From Cryobacterium soli (GTDB taxonomy: Bacteria > Actinomycetota > Actinomycetes > Actinomycetales > Microbacteriaceae): 64,000 bases of DNA. A model generated the notes under the pieces. It saw only the letters and a list, made by a program, of their open reading frames with translations, did not search any database and was not told the DNA's origin. The stretch covers positions 4,216,001 through 4,280,000 of the forward strand of contig NZ_CP030033.1 of the NCBI RefSeq assembly GCF_003611035.1. The letters run 5' to 3'. Each line of letters begins with the position of its first letter. Position 1 is the stretch's first letter. A program made the translations under genes and the position numbers. Below, piece by piece: positions 1-8,767 of this stretch.

Positions 1-5
1 ACTGA

Positions 6-47
6 GCAGTTCGCATTGCGCAGTTCGCACCGAGCAGTTCGCACTGC
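6..47. repeat. short tandem repeat, 14-bp period, three units
   Basis: The decamer GCAGTTCGCA occurs at 6-15, 20-29 and 34-43, exactly 14 bp apart, with variable 4-bp linkers. Nothing else is evident in positions 1-172, which lie downstream of the stop of the DUF222/HNH gene. The array may continue to the left of the window. Confidence 0.6.
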
Positions 48-172
48 GCACGACGCATCACCCAGTCTCGCGAAAGCGGTCCTGTGGTCACCTCCCGGAT
101 CCGGAGGCGACCGTGGGGCCGCTTTCGTGCGTTCCCGCTCTCATTTCCACCTTCAGACCTTCAGTGCCCACG

Positions 173-1861
173 CTAGAACGGTGGGTTTTCGGGGACGGGC
201 GCCGTGGGGCGGCGCGTGGGTTGGTGTCGGGGCTGTAGGTAGCTGTCGTCGGCGGGGCGGGTCCGGGTTTTCGGGCCGGTGGTCGGCGGCAGGGGCCGGG
301 GTGGTGCCACGGGGTTGGCGGGGTCGGTGCGGTAGCTGCGTTGTCCGGGCGAGGTCCAGAGCAGGATTCCACCGGGCTCCTGGGTGACCCGCCACCGGGA
401 CAGGTGCTTGAGCCGGTGGTGGGCTTCACAGAGGTGCGCGAGGTTGTCGCTGTCGGTGGTGCCGCCGCCGGCCCAGGGGTCGGTGTGGTCGACGTCGCTC
501 TTGACGGCGGGGCGGGAGCAGCCGGGAAAACGGCAGGTTTCATCGCGCATCCGCAGCCATTTGCCCATGGCTTTGGTCTTCTTGTACTGGGTTTTGCCCA
601 GGGAAAGCACCACCCCGGACTCCGGGTGGGTCAGCAGCCGGGTGAAGCCTGGTGCGTTCCCGGCGATCTCGCGGGCGGTTTCGGGGGAGATCGGTCCGTA
701 GCCTTCGAGGGTGGCGGGTTCATCGTCCAGGCCCAGGAGGGTGAGGACGGGAACGGTGATCATGACCTTGCCGCGGATTCCGACGCCCATCCCGTCAGGG
801 GTGACGCCGTCCAACAAAAGGGCGCGGGTGATGTCGGCGCGCAACTGGTCGAGCGTGCGCCGCTTCTCCTCCTCGTCCCTCATCGCGGCCGTGCCCAACC
901 CGAAGCCCGTGCCGGCACCCGGGCCGAAGCTCTCGCCAGCTCCGGCGGCTGCTGTCGCTGTCGCCTCCGCCGCGGTCGAGGCGTCGGTCTTCTTCAGCCG
1001 CACGGCCATCGAGTCGATGCGGTCGAAGGCGGCTTTGGTGTCGTGGGCGGTGCCGTACCAGTGCAGCCAGCCCATCCCGTCGGGTGCGGCCTCCCAGTAA
1101 CTGCGGCGGTCGGCGAAAGCGTTCCTGTTACGGATCGCGATCGATTCCGGGTGCGTGCGTTCCCGCACCCGGCGGGCTCTGTCGTTGAAGCGGCCCACGG
1201 GTAGCTTCTTCGCGGCCGGGAGGACCGCTTCCACGAACGCGGCCTGGTCTTCGTCCGGGAGGGTGCGCATCTGGTCCAGGAGCACGGTCGCGTGGCGGTA
1301 ACTGATCTCACCGGCGGAGAGGGCCTGAAACGCGGCGGGGGTCGACAGCAACCACAGGGACTGGTCCAGCAGCCGTTCCACGGCCCGTTCGGCGAGCTTG
1401 AGCAGGCACGCGAGTTCGCTCACGATGGTGCGGCGGGCCACTTCCCCGTCCTCCCACCGTGAGTACGCGGCGGCGCGGGCTTGGTACGTGGTCATGGTCG
1501 CCGTGTTCCGGGCGGCCGCCCGGATGAGATCCGGGCTGCCGTGCAGGCGGGAAGACACCCGCGGATCCTCGCTCCACGTCTGCAGGTCGACCATATGCTC
1601 GGCCTGCCGGGCCTGGACCTGGGCGATCAGGCGGGCGTCGGCCGCGATGAGTTCGGTGCGTCGGGCGAGCTCCGTCTTCACGAACTCGTCCAAAGCTACA
1701 TCGGGCACGTATTCGTCGGGCTCAGCCGCCTCGGCGTGCGGTGTCTGTGTGATCGGGTCGGTCGGGGTGATAGCGGTGGGGGTGATGCCGGGTGGAGCGG
1801 ACTCCGGAGAGTAGTCGTCATCGTCCGGAGTGGGCGGTGGAGCCTGGTCTGGGCTACTCAT
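173..1861 (-). CDS. DUF222 domain-containing HNH endonuclease signature protein
   Basis: This 562-residue protein has the usual actinobacterial architecture of an N-terminal helical DUF222 (13E12-repeat) region followed by a C-terminal HNH nuclease motif. The motif is visible as CRFPGCSRPA, then DVDHTDPWAGGG, then LCEAHHRLKH; the paired cysteines and histidines would bind a structural metal and the catalytic one. Both ends are Pro/Thr-rich and look disordered. Families of this type are multicopy in Microbacteriaceae, and their cellular role is not established. The gene stands alone; its ATG at 1861 is preceded by a perfect small palindrome. The product name follows the domains; actual nuclease activity is inferred. 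Confidence 0.85.
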   Translation of the reverse strand: MSSPDQAPPPTPDDDDYSPESAPPGITPTAITPTDPITQTPHAEAAEPDEYVPDVALDEFVKTELARRTELIAADARLIAQVQARQAEHMVDLQTWSEDPRVSSRLHGSPDLIRAAARNTATMTTYQARAAAYSRWEDGEVARRTIVSELACLLKLAERAVERLLDQSLWLLSTPAAFQALSAGEISYRHATVLLDQMRTLPDEDQAAFVEAVLPAAKKLPVGRFNDRARRVRERTHPESIAIRNRNAFADRRSYWEAAPDGMGWLHWYGTAHDTKAAFDRIDSMAVRLKKTDASTAAEATATAAAGAGESFGPGAGTGFGLGTAAMRDEEEKRRTLDQLRADITRALLLDGVTPDGMGVGIRGKVMITVPVLTLLGLDDEPATLEGYGPISPETAREIAGNAPGFTRLLTHPESGVVLSLGKTQYKKTKAMGKWLRMRDETCRFPGCSRPAVKSDVDHTDPWAGGGTTDSDNLAHLCEAHHRLKHLSRWRVTQEPGGILLWTSPGQRSYRTDPANPVAPPRPLPPTTGPKTRTRPADDSYLQPRHQPTRRPTAPVPENPPF

Positions 1862-1862
1862 A

Positions 1863-1877
1863 GTGAGATCGTCTCAC
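1863..1877. promoter_or_regulatory. palindrome abutting the start codon of the HNH gene
   Basis: GTGAGA-TCG-TCTCAC is a perfect 6-bp inverted repeat lying one base upstream of the start codon on the minus strand. It covers the place where a ribosome binding site would be, so it could be an operator or a translation-blocking hairpin. No function can be proven from sequence. Confidence 0.35.
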
Positions 1878-2046
1878 CGACCACTGACATTCGAGCGACC
1901 CGCACACGCGCCTAGAGTGCCCATCCGCGAACTGTGACATAGGCCCCCACAACGCGACGGGTCGGTGCTTGAGTTACAGCTCGCGATTGGTGCGTAGGGA
2001 GATGGGGTGGGACAGCCTGGCGAGAGGGGCCAGCGGGCGGAAGGGG

Positions 2047-3132
2047 TTAGCGGGCGAGGGTTATCAGAGCTGCTTCGACGTCGGAGGCGTCGTTCCAGAG
2101 ATGGAAGGCGACTCGGGCTCGGCCCGCGCGTCCGGAGGCCGTGATGCCGGCGGCGGTCAGGCGGGCCAGGTCGGCGCCCGATGGGTCCGCCCACGTGACG
2201 ATGGCCTGGGATCGTTGCGGCAGCCCGAGTCCGGCACAGAGCGCATTGCCGAGGCCTGTGTCGTGGGCGTAAACCGCGGCCGGATCGAGCCGCGCGAAGA
2301 ATTCCAGGGCAACCCTCGTGCCCACCCACGCCGGCCAAGCCGGAGAAACGTCGAAGCGGCGCGCATCCGTGGCCAGTGTCATGGTGGGGCCGTAGCAGGA
2401 TGCCCACGGGTCGTCGCCGGCGAACCAGCCGGCCTGCACCGGGCGCAGAAGCTCCGCCAGCGCGGGCTGCACGGTGAGGAACGCGGCCCCACGCGGCGCC
2501 CCCAGCCACTTGTAGGCGTGGCAAATGGTGGCGTCGAAGTCGCCGGCCGCCACGGGCAGCCAGCCGGTGGCCTGGGTGGTGTCGCAGAGCGTGTAGGCGC
2601 CCACCTCGGCGGCGGCCGTGCGGATCGCCGGCGCATCCGCGATCTCGCCGGTGGCGGATTGCACGAGGGAGAAGGCCACCAGCCAGGTGCGCTCGGTGAG
2701 CGACGCCGCCAGCTCGGCCACCGGCACGTGGCGCACGGTGACGCCGCGGTGTTCCTGCTGCAGGAACGGGAAGACCATGGAGGTGAAGTCCCCGTCGACG
2801 CAGACTACTTCCCGGCCGTCGGGCACGGATGCCGCCACAACCGCGGCCATCACCGACGCCTGCGACCCGATCGCCACCCGGTCGGCACCGACCCCGACCA
2901 GACCGGCGTAGAGTGCCCGGGCGCGGTCGATCTCCACCTGGTAGTGGGCGGGGGAGGCCTCGCCGCGAGCCCAGATGTCGGCGTCAACCTGCAGCGCCCG
3001 CACGGTTTCGATGGTCGGCCGGCCCGAGGTGCACGCCGCCAGATAGCGGGTCGTGCTGGGGGAGTACGCGGCCCGCGCCTCCGTCAGGCTGAGGGTGGCG
3101 AGTGGAGTACGGGGCGGAGCGGTGGAACTCAT
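2047..3132 (-). CDS. aminotransferase class V-fold PLP-dependent enzyme
   Basis: The 361-residue product is a fold-type I PLP enzyme of the class V aminotransferase/cysteine desulfurase/kynureninase superfamily. The PLP Schiff-base lysine is K208 in YKWLGAPRG, and the upstream D184/Q187 in CDTTQATGW matches the cofactor-ring contacts of the family. The open frame extends far upstream of 3132 across the divergent regulator, but the ATG at 3132 fits the family N-terminus and leaves an 81-bp promoter region shared with the LysR gene. The substrate is not identifiable: kynureninase, desulfurase and amino-acid aminotransferases all remain possible. Divergence from LysR suggests it is that regulator's target. 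Confidence 0.85.
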   Translation of the reverse strand: MSSTAPPRTPLATLSLTEARAAYSPSTTRYLAACTSGRPTIETVRALQVDADIWARGEASPAHYQVEIDRARALYAGLVGVGADRVAIGSQASVMAAVVAASVPDGREVVCVDGDFTSMVFPFLQQEHRGVTVRHVPVAELAASLTERTWLVAFSLVQSATGEIADAPAIRTAAAEVGAYTLCDTTQATGWLPVAAGDFDATICHAYKWLGAPRGAAFLTVQPALAELLRPVQAGWFAGDDPWASCYGPTMTLATDARRFDVSPAWPAWVGTRVALEFFARLDPAAVYAHDTGLGNALCAGLGLPQRSQAIVTWADPSGADLARLTAAGITASGRAGRARVAFHLWNDASDVEAALITLAR

Positions 3133-3188
3133 GCTTCCAGCGTCCCGCGCCCCGATCCATTCGGCAATGGCCAGTGCTCGATCTTTCC

Positions 3189-3205
3189 CATAACGAGCGG
3201 TTATG
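3189..3205. promoter_or_regulatory. LysR-type operator (T-N11-A palindrome)
   Basis: CATAAC-GAGCG-GTTATG is a perfect 6-bp inverted repeat containing the T-N11-A signature of LysR-family sites. It lies 8 bp before the lysR ATG and 57 bp before the divergent aminotransferase ATG, a typical position for autorepression plus target control. Confidence 0.65.
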
Positions 3206-3213
3206 CTTCGAGC

Positions 3214-4215
3214 ATGCCCGACACCGTTCACCGTGCACTCGACGTAGATTCCCACGCGCTGCGCATCGTGCACCGCATCAACGAGCTCGGCTCGATCACC
3301 GCCGCCGCGCGATCCCTCGGCTACAGCCAACCGGCGGTGAGCCAGCACCTCAAACGCCTCGAGGCTCGGCTCGGGCTGCCCCTGGTGGCCAAGTCGGGCC
3401 GCGGCGTGCGACTCACCGAGGCCGGCCGCATCCTGGCCCGGCACGCGGCCACGGTGACCCAGGCGCTGGATGCCGCGGCGGGCGAACTCAGCGACCTGGC
3501 CGGCCTGCGCAGTGGCCGGGTGACACTCGCCGCCTTCCCTTCCGCGTCGGCCACGGTCATCCCCACCCTGTTGCGCGGCCTGTCCCAGCGCCACCCCGGC
3601 GTGCAGCTGAGCTATCTCGAGGCCGAACCGCCCGAGGCCGTGCGCGCCGTGCGGGACCGCGCCGCCGACCTCGCGATCACCTTCAGCTATACCGGCGACC
3701 AGGCCGACCCGCACCGGCAGAGCGCCCAGGGGCTCACCGTGGTGCCGCTGTGGCGCGATGAGATGCTCGTGGTGCTTCCTCGCGAGCACGCTCTGGCCGG
3801 TCACAGCCGCATAGATCTGGCCCGGCTGGCCGAGGACCAGTGGATCGGCGGCTGCCCGCGCTGCCGGGCGCACCTGCTCGACCTCGCTGCCCGCAGCGGC
3901 TTCACGCCGGGTATCTCCTACGAGACCGACAACGTCGTGGCCGTGTTCGGTATGGTCGCCGCTGGCCTGGGTGTGGCCCTGGTGCCCGCCCTCGCGATCG
4001 CGGCCTCCCCGCTGCCCGCCGGCATCGTGGCCCGGCCCACCACAGCGGGTGACTTCCGCACGATCCACCTCGTCGGCGCCGAGGGCGCGGAGTCGGTTCC
4101 TGCGGTGGCCGCCACCATCCGCGCCATCGGTGTGATCGACGCGGCACCGTGGTCGCTGTTCGGCGCCGGCCCTGGGCCACATTCCGCACACGCCGGTGCG
4201 GGCCACCCTCGGTAG
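3214..4215 (+). CDS. LysR family transcriptional regulator
   Basis: The 333-residue protein has the LysR winged helix-turn-helix at about residues 8-65, including SITAAARSLGYSQPAVSQHL, followed by the effector-binding LysR-substrate domain to the C-terminus. The ATG at 3214 was chosen because it places the HTH near the N-terminus and lies just after a T-N11-A palindrome; upstream in-frame codons overlap the divergent gene. It is transcribed away from the aminotransferase gene and probably controls it. The effector is unknown. Confidence 0.9.
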   Translation: MPDTVHRALDVDSHALRIVHRINELGSITAAARSLGYSQPAVSQHLKRLEARLGLPLVAKSGRGVRLTEAGRILARHAATVTQALDAAAGELSDLAGLRSGRVTLAAFPSASATVIPTLLRGLSQRHPGVQLSYLEAEPPEAVRAVRDRAADLAITFSYTGDQADPHRQSAQGLTVVPLWRDEMLVVLPREHALAGHSRIDLARLAEDQWIGGCPRCRAHLLDLAARSGFTPGISYETDNVVAVFGMVAAGLGVALVPALAIAASPLPAGIVARPTTAGDFRTIHLVGAEGAESVPAVAATIRAIGVIDAAPWSLFGAGPGPHSAHAGAGHPR

Positions 4216-4227
4216 GATGAATGCCGT

Positions 4228-5748
4228 ATGTCTACTACAACAGCGCACCCGTTCTCGACCGCAACCGGCACTGATGTGCGTGTGCGGTTCTGCCCCTCGC
4301 CCACCGGCACGCCGCACGTCGGCCTGATCCGCACGGCCCTGTTCAACTGGGCCTACGCCCGGCACACGGGCGGCAAGTTCATCTTCCGCGTGGAGGACAC
4401 CGACGCCGCCCGCGACAGCGAGGAAAGCTTCACCCAGCTCCTCGAGGCCATGCGCTGGCTGCGCCTGGACTGGGACGAGGGTGTGGAGACCGGGGGACCG
4501 CACGAGCCGTACCGCCAGTCCCAGCGCTACGACATCTACCGCGACGTGATCGCAAAGCTTGTCGAGTCCGGCCATATCTACGAGAGCTTCGCCACCGGCG
4601 AGGAGATCGCCGAGCGCAACATCAAGCTCGGCCGCGACCCCAAGCTCGGCTATGACAACTACGAGCGCGACCTCACCGACGAGGAGAAGGACGCGTTCCG
4701 CGCCGAGGGGCGCCAGCCGGCGCTCCGCCTCAAGGTGCCCGACACCGAGCTCTCCTTCGACGACCTGGTGCGCGGCGAGATCACCTTCCCGGCCGGCTCG
4801 TTCAGCGACTTCGTCGTGGTGCGGCCCAACGGGCATCCGCTCTACCCGTTCGTGAACCCGGTCGACGACGCGCTCATGGGCGTCACCCACGTGCTGCGCG
4901 GCGAGGACCTGCTCTCCTCCACCCCGCGCCAGATCGCCCTGTACCACGCGCTGATCGACATCGGACTCACCACCTTCGTGCCCCGCTTCGGCCACCTGCC
5001 CTACGTCATGGGCGACAAGAACAAGAAGCTCTCCAAGCGTGACCCCGAGTCGAACCTGTTCCTGCACCGCGAACGCGGCTTCATCCCCGAGGGCCTGGTC
5101 AACTACCTGTCCCTGCTGGGCTGGTCACTCACGCATGACCGCGACGTGTTCTCCATCGAGGAGATGATCGCCGCGTTCGACGTCGTGGACGTGAACCCCA
5201 ACCCGGCGCGCTTCGACCTCAAGAAGGCCGAATCGCTCAACGGCGACCACATCCGCCTGCTCGAGCCGGCCGACTTCGCCTCCCGCGTGGTGCCGTACCT
5301 GGTGCACGCCGGCATCGTCACCGAGCCGCTCAGCGACGCCGAGCAGGCCATCCTCACCGCCGCCGCCCCGCTCGTGCAGGAGCGCATCGCCCTGCTCGGC
5401 GAGACGCCCGACATGCTCGGCTTCCTGTTCCACAGCGCCGACACCCTCGAGTTCCAGGCGGATGCGCTGAAGTCGCTTCCGCAGAACGCCGCCGAGATCC
5501 TCGCAGCCGCCACGGACGCCCTCCGCAACATTCCCGAAGCGGAATGGAAGCACGAGCTCCTGCACACGACCCTCGCGGACACCCTGATCGAGGGCCTCGG
5601 CCTCAAGCCCCGGGTCGCGTTCGGCCCGCTGCGCGTGGCCGTGTCCGGCCGCAAGATCTCGCCGCCGCTGTTCGAATCCATGGAGATCCTCGGCCGGAGC
5701 GACACCCTGGCCCGCCTGGACCGGCTCTCGGCGACCCTGGTGTCATGA
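4228..5748 (+). CDS. gltX: glutamyl-tRNA synthetase (glutamate--tRNA ligase)
   Basis: The 506-residue class I aminoacyl-tRNA synthetase charges tRNA-Glu, and often tRNA-Gln for later amidation in actinobacteria. The nucleotide-binding HIGH-like motif is [10 protein letters not shown] (residues 24-32) and the KMSKS-like loop is KLSKR (267-271), followed by a helical anticodon-binding domain. Its length is normal for the family. It starts 12 bp after lysR, and its stop overlaps the next start as ATGA, so it is translationally coupled to a flavoprotein. Confidence 0.97.
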   Translation: MSTTTAHPFSTATGTDVRVRFCPSPTGTPHVGLIRTALFNWAYARHTGGKFIFRVEDTDAARDSEESFTQLLEAMRWLRLDWDEGVETGGPHEPYRQSQRYDIYRDVIAKLVESGHIYESFATGEEIAERNIKLGRDPKLGYDNYERDLTDEEKDAFRAEGRQPALRLKVPDTELSFDDLVRGEITFPAGSFSDFVVVRPNGHPLYPFVNPVDDALMGVTHVLRGEDLLSSTPRQIALYHALIDIGLTTFVPRFGHLPYVMGDKNKKLSKRDPESNLFLHRERGFIPEGLVNYLSLLGWSLTHDRDVFSIEEMIAAFDVVDVNPNPARFDLKKAESLNGDHIRLLEPADFASRVVPYLVHAGIVTEPLSDAEQAILTAAAPLVQERIALLGETPDMLGFLFHSADTLEFQADALKSLPQNAAEILAAATDALRNIPEAEWKHELLHTTLADTLIEGLGLKPRVAFGPLRVAVSGRKISPPLFESMEILGRSDTLARLDRLSATLVS

Positions 5749-6788
5749 GCCCGGACGGTTCAGTGAACGCCGGCGGCGGCGCCTCCGCTGCCGGCGCCGC
5801 CGAGACGCCATACGACGTCGTCATCATCGGTGCCGGCCCAGCCGGCCTGGCCGCGGGGCTCAACCTGGTGCGCGCCCGCCGGCGCACCCTGATGATCGAC
5901 AGCAACCGGCCCCGGCATTCGGCCACTCTCCGGTCGCACGGTTTCATCACCCGGGACGGCGTTCCGCCCCTGGAGCTGAGGCGCATCGGCCGTGAGGAGT
6001 ATGAGGCTTATCCGGCCGCCGAGTTCCACATGGGGCTCGTGCGCGCCGTGGAGGCCCTGGCGGGCGCCGAGGCGACGGACGCCACAGTGGCCCGCTTCAC
6101 GGTGTCGACCAAGGGCATGCGCGGCGAGAAGAACCGGGTGGTCACGGCGCGCACCGTGCTGATCGCCACCGGCCTGGCCGAGACGCTGCCGGCGCTGCCG
6201 AGCATCCGCGCCTGGTACGGCACCAACCTGCACAGCTGCATCGCCTGCGACGGCTACGAAGAGGCCGACCGCGCCCTCGCCCTGATCGGCGAGACCGACG
6301 ACCTCGCCGAGCACGCCCTGCTCATCTCGCAGTGGACCGACGACCTCATCGTCTTCACGAACGGTGTCGGCCAGGTCACCGACGCCGACGAAGCGGCACT
6401 TGCCGCACGCGGCATCCGTGTCGACCGGCGCGCCCTCACCGACGTGGTGGGGGAGCGCGGCGCCATGACTGGTATCGAGGTCGCCGACGGTGAGTTCGTG
6501 GCCAGGGAGGGCGGTTTTGTGCGTCCCCGGTACGAGGCAGCCGCGACGTTCGCGGGTGCGCTTCATCCGGCCACGGATGCGTCCGGCCTGATCGTCGTCG
6601 ACCCGCAGGGCCGCACCTCGGTGCCCGGTCTCTTCGCCGCGGGCGACACCACCCCGCCCGGACCGGAGCAGTTGCTTGTCTCCGCAGGCGAGGGTGCGCG
6701 CGCCGCGGTGGCCATCAACCGCGAGCTTCTCGGCCCGCTCGCGACACACCCTCCACTCAATTTGGCTGGTCGCACCGAAGTGGGCTAG
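5745..6788 (+). CDS. FAD/NAD(P)-binding oxidoreductase, thioredoxin-reductase-like
   Basis: The 347-residue protein begins with an FAD-binding Rossmann motif, [14 protein letters not shown] (residues 25-38). It carries the redox pair C165-IA-C168 followed by DG, the arrangement of thioredoxin-reductase active sites. A C-terminal FAD motif, [15 protein letters not shown], is also present. The ATG at 5745 overlaps the gltX stop. The second Rossmann motif for NADPH is degenerate ([12 protein letters not shown]), so the electron donor and partner may differ from classical TrxB. The promoter of the following tRNA-Gln lies inside its last codons. Confidence 0.85.
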   Translation: MSPDGSVNAGGGASAAGAAETPYDVVIIGAGPAGLAAGLNLVRARRRTLMIDSNRPRHSATLRSHGFITRDGVPPLELRRIGREEYEAYPAAEFHMGLVRAVEALAGAEATDATVARFTVSTKGMRGEKNRVVTARTVLIATGLAETLPALPSIRAWYGTNLHSCIACDGYEEADRALALIGETDDLAEHALLISQWTDDLIVFTNGVGQVTDADEAALAARGIRVDRRALTDVVGERGAMTGIEVADGEFVAREGGFVRPRYEAAATFAGALHPATDASGLIVVDPQGRTSVPGLFAAGDTTPPGPEQLLVSAGEGARAAVAINRELLGPLATHPPLNLAGRTEVG

Positions 6789-6791
6789 AGT
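6762..6791 (+). promoter_or_regulatory. promoter of tRNA-Gln
   Basis: A TTGGCT -35 element (6762-6767) and a TAGAGT -10 element (6786-6791) are separated by 18 bp and end 32 bp before the mature tRNA. They overlap the 3' end of the preceding flavoprotein gene. The call is by consensus only. Confidence 0.5.
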
Positions 6792-6823
6792 TACTTTTCG
6801 GCGCGGTTCTCGGACTACGCCAT

Positions 6824-6895
6824 TGGGGTATGGTGTAATTGGCAACACGGATGATTCTGGTTCATTTGTTCTTGGTTCGAGTCCAGGTACCCCAG
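6824..6895 (+). tRNA. tRNA-Gln (anticodon CTG)
   Basis: A full cloverleaf can be drawn. The acceptor stem is TGGGGTA/TACCCCA and the D stem GTGT/ACAC. The anticodon stem GATGA/TCATT encloses loop TTCTGGT with CTG at 6857-6859. The T stem is CTTGG/CCAGG around TTCGAGT, and the discriminator is G6895. The 3' half is repeated imperfectly at 36097-36132 and in part at 7066-7081, which marks this tRNA as a likely integration target. Confidence 0.95.
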
Positions 6896-6902
6896 CAGTA
6901 GC

Positions 6903-6930
6903 AAAACCCCCGGTCATGCGGGGGTTTTTT
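6903..6930 (+). terminator. intrinsic terminator of tRNA-Gln
   Basis: AAAACCCCCG and CGGGGGTTTT flank a short GTCATG loop, giving a strong stem followed by a T-run, eight bases after the tRNA. Confidence 0.9.
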
Positions 6931-7397
6931 CATGTGGACTCCGTCGTTGGGTCATGTCCGAAAACCGCTAGAGCGACGGGCCGGTTTGGGGCGCTTCTCA
7001 TCATTTATGCCGGTCAGTAGTGAATTGACGTTTCGGATCCTATGAGAAGTCTGAATGGTTGCGAGGTTCTTGGTTCGAGTCTTCCGACAAAGTGGCGCTC
7101 ATCAGGGAATGCTGTGCCCGGGTAGAGAAGAATATTGGCTCGGCCCGCCCACGATGCCTGGTATTCCGGGCGTTTGTGTGACCAGAAACGCACCACAATC
7201 GACGTTGGTTTCTGGTGTCGCATTCGGCCGTGGCTGTTAGCGCTGAGGGGTGCGTGTTACCTGTTGGTTGTTCGGCGCATCCAGCGGACTGCCTGCTGCG
7301 AACTGGTAGCAGCCGTCAGTACGTTCGCCATCCTTATGTTGATGTGTGCGAGTAGAATATGTTCTAGGAGTCATATTGCGATTGGGAGGTGGTGATC
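6931..7397. other. gene-free stretch next to tRNA-Gln with att-like fragments
   Basis: No convincing gene is present. The stretch holds a 16-bp copy of the tRNA-Gln T-arm (7066-7081) and an 18-bp sequence, GTGACCAGAAACGCACCA (7178-7195), that recurs near the far copy of the tRNA end at 35948. It also holds an inverted repeat CCAGAAAC/GTTTCTGG (7182-7189 and 7208-7215). It then becomes AT-richer just before the XRE gene, where a promoter is expected. The content fits scar DNA of past site-specific integration. Confidence 0.5.
7066..7081 (+). repeat. 16-bp direct repeat of tRNA-Gln T-arm (att-like)
   Basis: GTTCTTGGTTCGAGTC is identical to tRNA-Gln positions 6868-6883. It has no cloverleaf around it. 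It may be a leftover att core of an integrated element. Confidence 0.5.
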
Positions 7398-7973
7398 GTG
7401 GCAGCGTCATCCACCCTGGTTAGGGCCGCCCGACGGAGCCGTAATCTCACACAGGCGCGCCTTGCAGAGTTGACCGGCATCGACCAGGCCAGCGTCTCTC
7501 ATCATGAACGGGGAAGAGACGCCGCCTACAGCACCGTTGATCGGCTCCTCGCTGGCACCGGGCATCGACTGTACGCCGCTCCCACACGACGGGACGACGC
7601 AGCCAGTTCGGCAGTGGCAATTCGTGAACATCTGCGCGCCCGTGACACAGACCGGGCCCTGCGGGCGCTCCTCCAATTGAATGACAACCTCACCGCCGAA
7701 CACGGACTCGTCCGAGGAATCCTCGGCCTGACAGAGCCGGAAAACACCGGGGATCGGGTGTGGGACGCGGCGATCGCGGCCCTGGTGGCTTGGCGACTCA
7801 ACCAGGAAGACATCCCGCTCCCTGGATGGGTCAACAACCCCGATCGCACGCTCACCGTACCTGTCGTTTTCCGGGTCGACCCGGCCGACCCGGCGCCTGA
7901 GCGTGATGACGTGCCGGTTGAGTTCGCCGAACGCGGTGTCTTCGCTTGGGCAGATACCTTCGCAAGTGTGTGA
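7398..7973 (+). CDS. XRE-family helix-turn-helix protein
   Basis: The 191-residue protein has an N-terminal XRE helix-turn-helix, with LTQARLAELTGIDQASVSHH in about residues 15-36, and a C-terminal region of unknown function. The GTG at 7398 is preferred over GTG 7389 because GGGAGG lies 8 bp before it. Its stop overlaps the ATG of the following nucleotidyltransferase frame, an arrangement common in toxin-antitoxin-like pairs in which the XRE protein is the antitoxin or regulator. That pairing is inference. The pair sits beside the tRNA-Gln integration site. Confidence 0.75.
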   Translation: MAASSTLVRAARRSRNLTQARLAELTGIDQASVSHHERGRDAAYSTVDRLLAGTGHRLYAAPTRRDDAASSAVAIREHLRARDTDRALRALLQLNDNLTAEHGLVRGILGLTEPENTGDRVWDAAIAALVAWRLNQEDIPLPGWVNNPDRTLTVPVVFRVDPADPAPERDDVPVEFAERGVFAWADTFASV

Positions 7974-8554
7974 TGACAGCCACTCCGCTAGATCGTGACG
8001 CGATCATCCTGGGCCTTTGAGATCTCGTCGCCGAGCTACACGATGCGGGCGAGGTCGCTGGCATCCGGCTCGTGGGCGGCGCTGCACTCGCCCTGCGCTA
8101 CTTCGACCGGGGGACGACGCAGGACCTAGATGTCCTTCACGTCAATCCCGGCTCAGATGAGCCAGTCGCCGCCGCCGAGAGGGTCGCCTATAAGCGCGGA
8201 TGGGACGCGAAATGGCTGAACTTCGAGGTCACAAAGGCCGACGCCCTCCCCACTCTCGGCCGCGCCGTTGAGTGGGAAACGATCCACGACGCGGATGGCA
8301 TCGTTATCGAAGTGGCATCCAAGGAGGCGATGCTGGCTATGAAGCTTCGAGCGAACCGACCCGGGCGCGACACCCGCGACATCAGGCTCCTCCTCGCACT
8401 GTGTGACGTCCACACGCTTGAGGACGCGGGCGAACTCTACGAGCAGTTCTACCCCGGCGATGTTCTCACGCCACGTGCGGAGAAGATCGTGAACGCCATC
8501 CTCGACGGTGAACCCACGGTAGCGCCGCATTCGCCAGGTCCGATCAACATCTGA
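7973..8554 (+). pseudogene. nucleotidyltransferase-fold protein (DUF6036-like), interrupted by in-frame TGA
   Basis: Reading from the ATG at 7973, which overlaps the XRE stop, gives 15 residues, then a TGA at 8018-8020. The same frame then stays open to 8554. The downstream part contains the GG...ALRYFDR...TQDLD signature of nucleotidyltransferase-fold proteins and would be about 193 residues with the break ignored. The only restart codons after the break, such as GTG 8072, fall inside the GG motif, so a restarted protein would lose the fold's N-terminal strand. A CGA to TGA change would explain the stop. The gene is probably inactivated; a sequencing error is the main alternative. Confidence 0.6.
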
Positions 8555-8767
8555 TCCGAGGTCCGTCCCCTCCTTGCAGGCTGGTCAGCGGGGGAAGCCA
8601 GTTTCACCTGCATTCTGGTCGCGCATCTGACGCACCTTAGGACCGTCAGGTCTGAAACTCTGCTGGACGCTGGAGCGGACCTTCAGGCGGTGCTCGCCGC
8701 GGGCCAGGAGGCAGGCCGCCGGGCCGGCGGGGTACCGCCAGACGCAACAAGAGCGCATACTGGCCAA

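Noticed and set aside
3133..5067. 645-codon N-terminal extension of the aminotransferase frame
   Set aside because: It runs antisense through lysR and gltX and carries no family similarity; ATG 3132 gives a normal-length enzyme.
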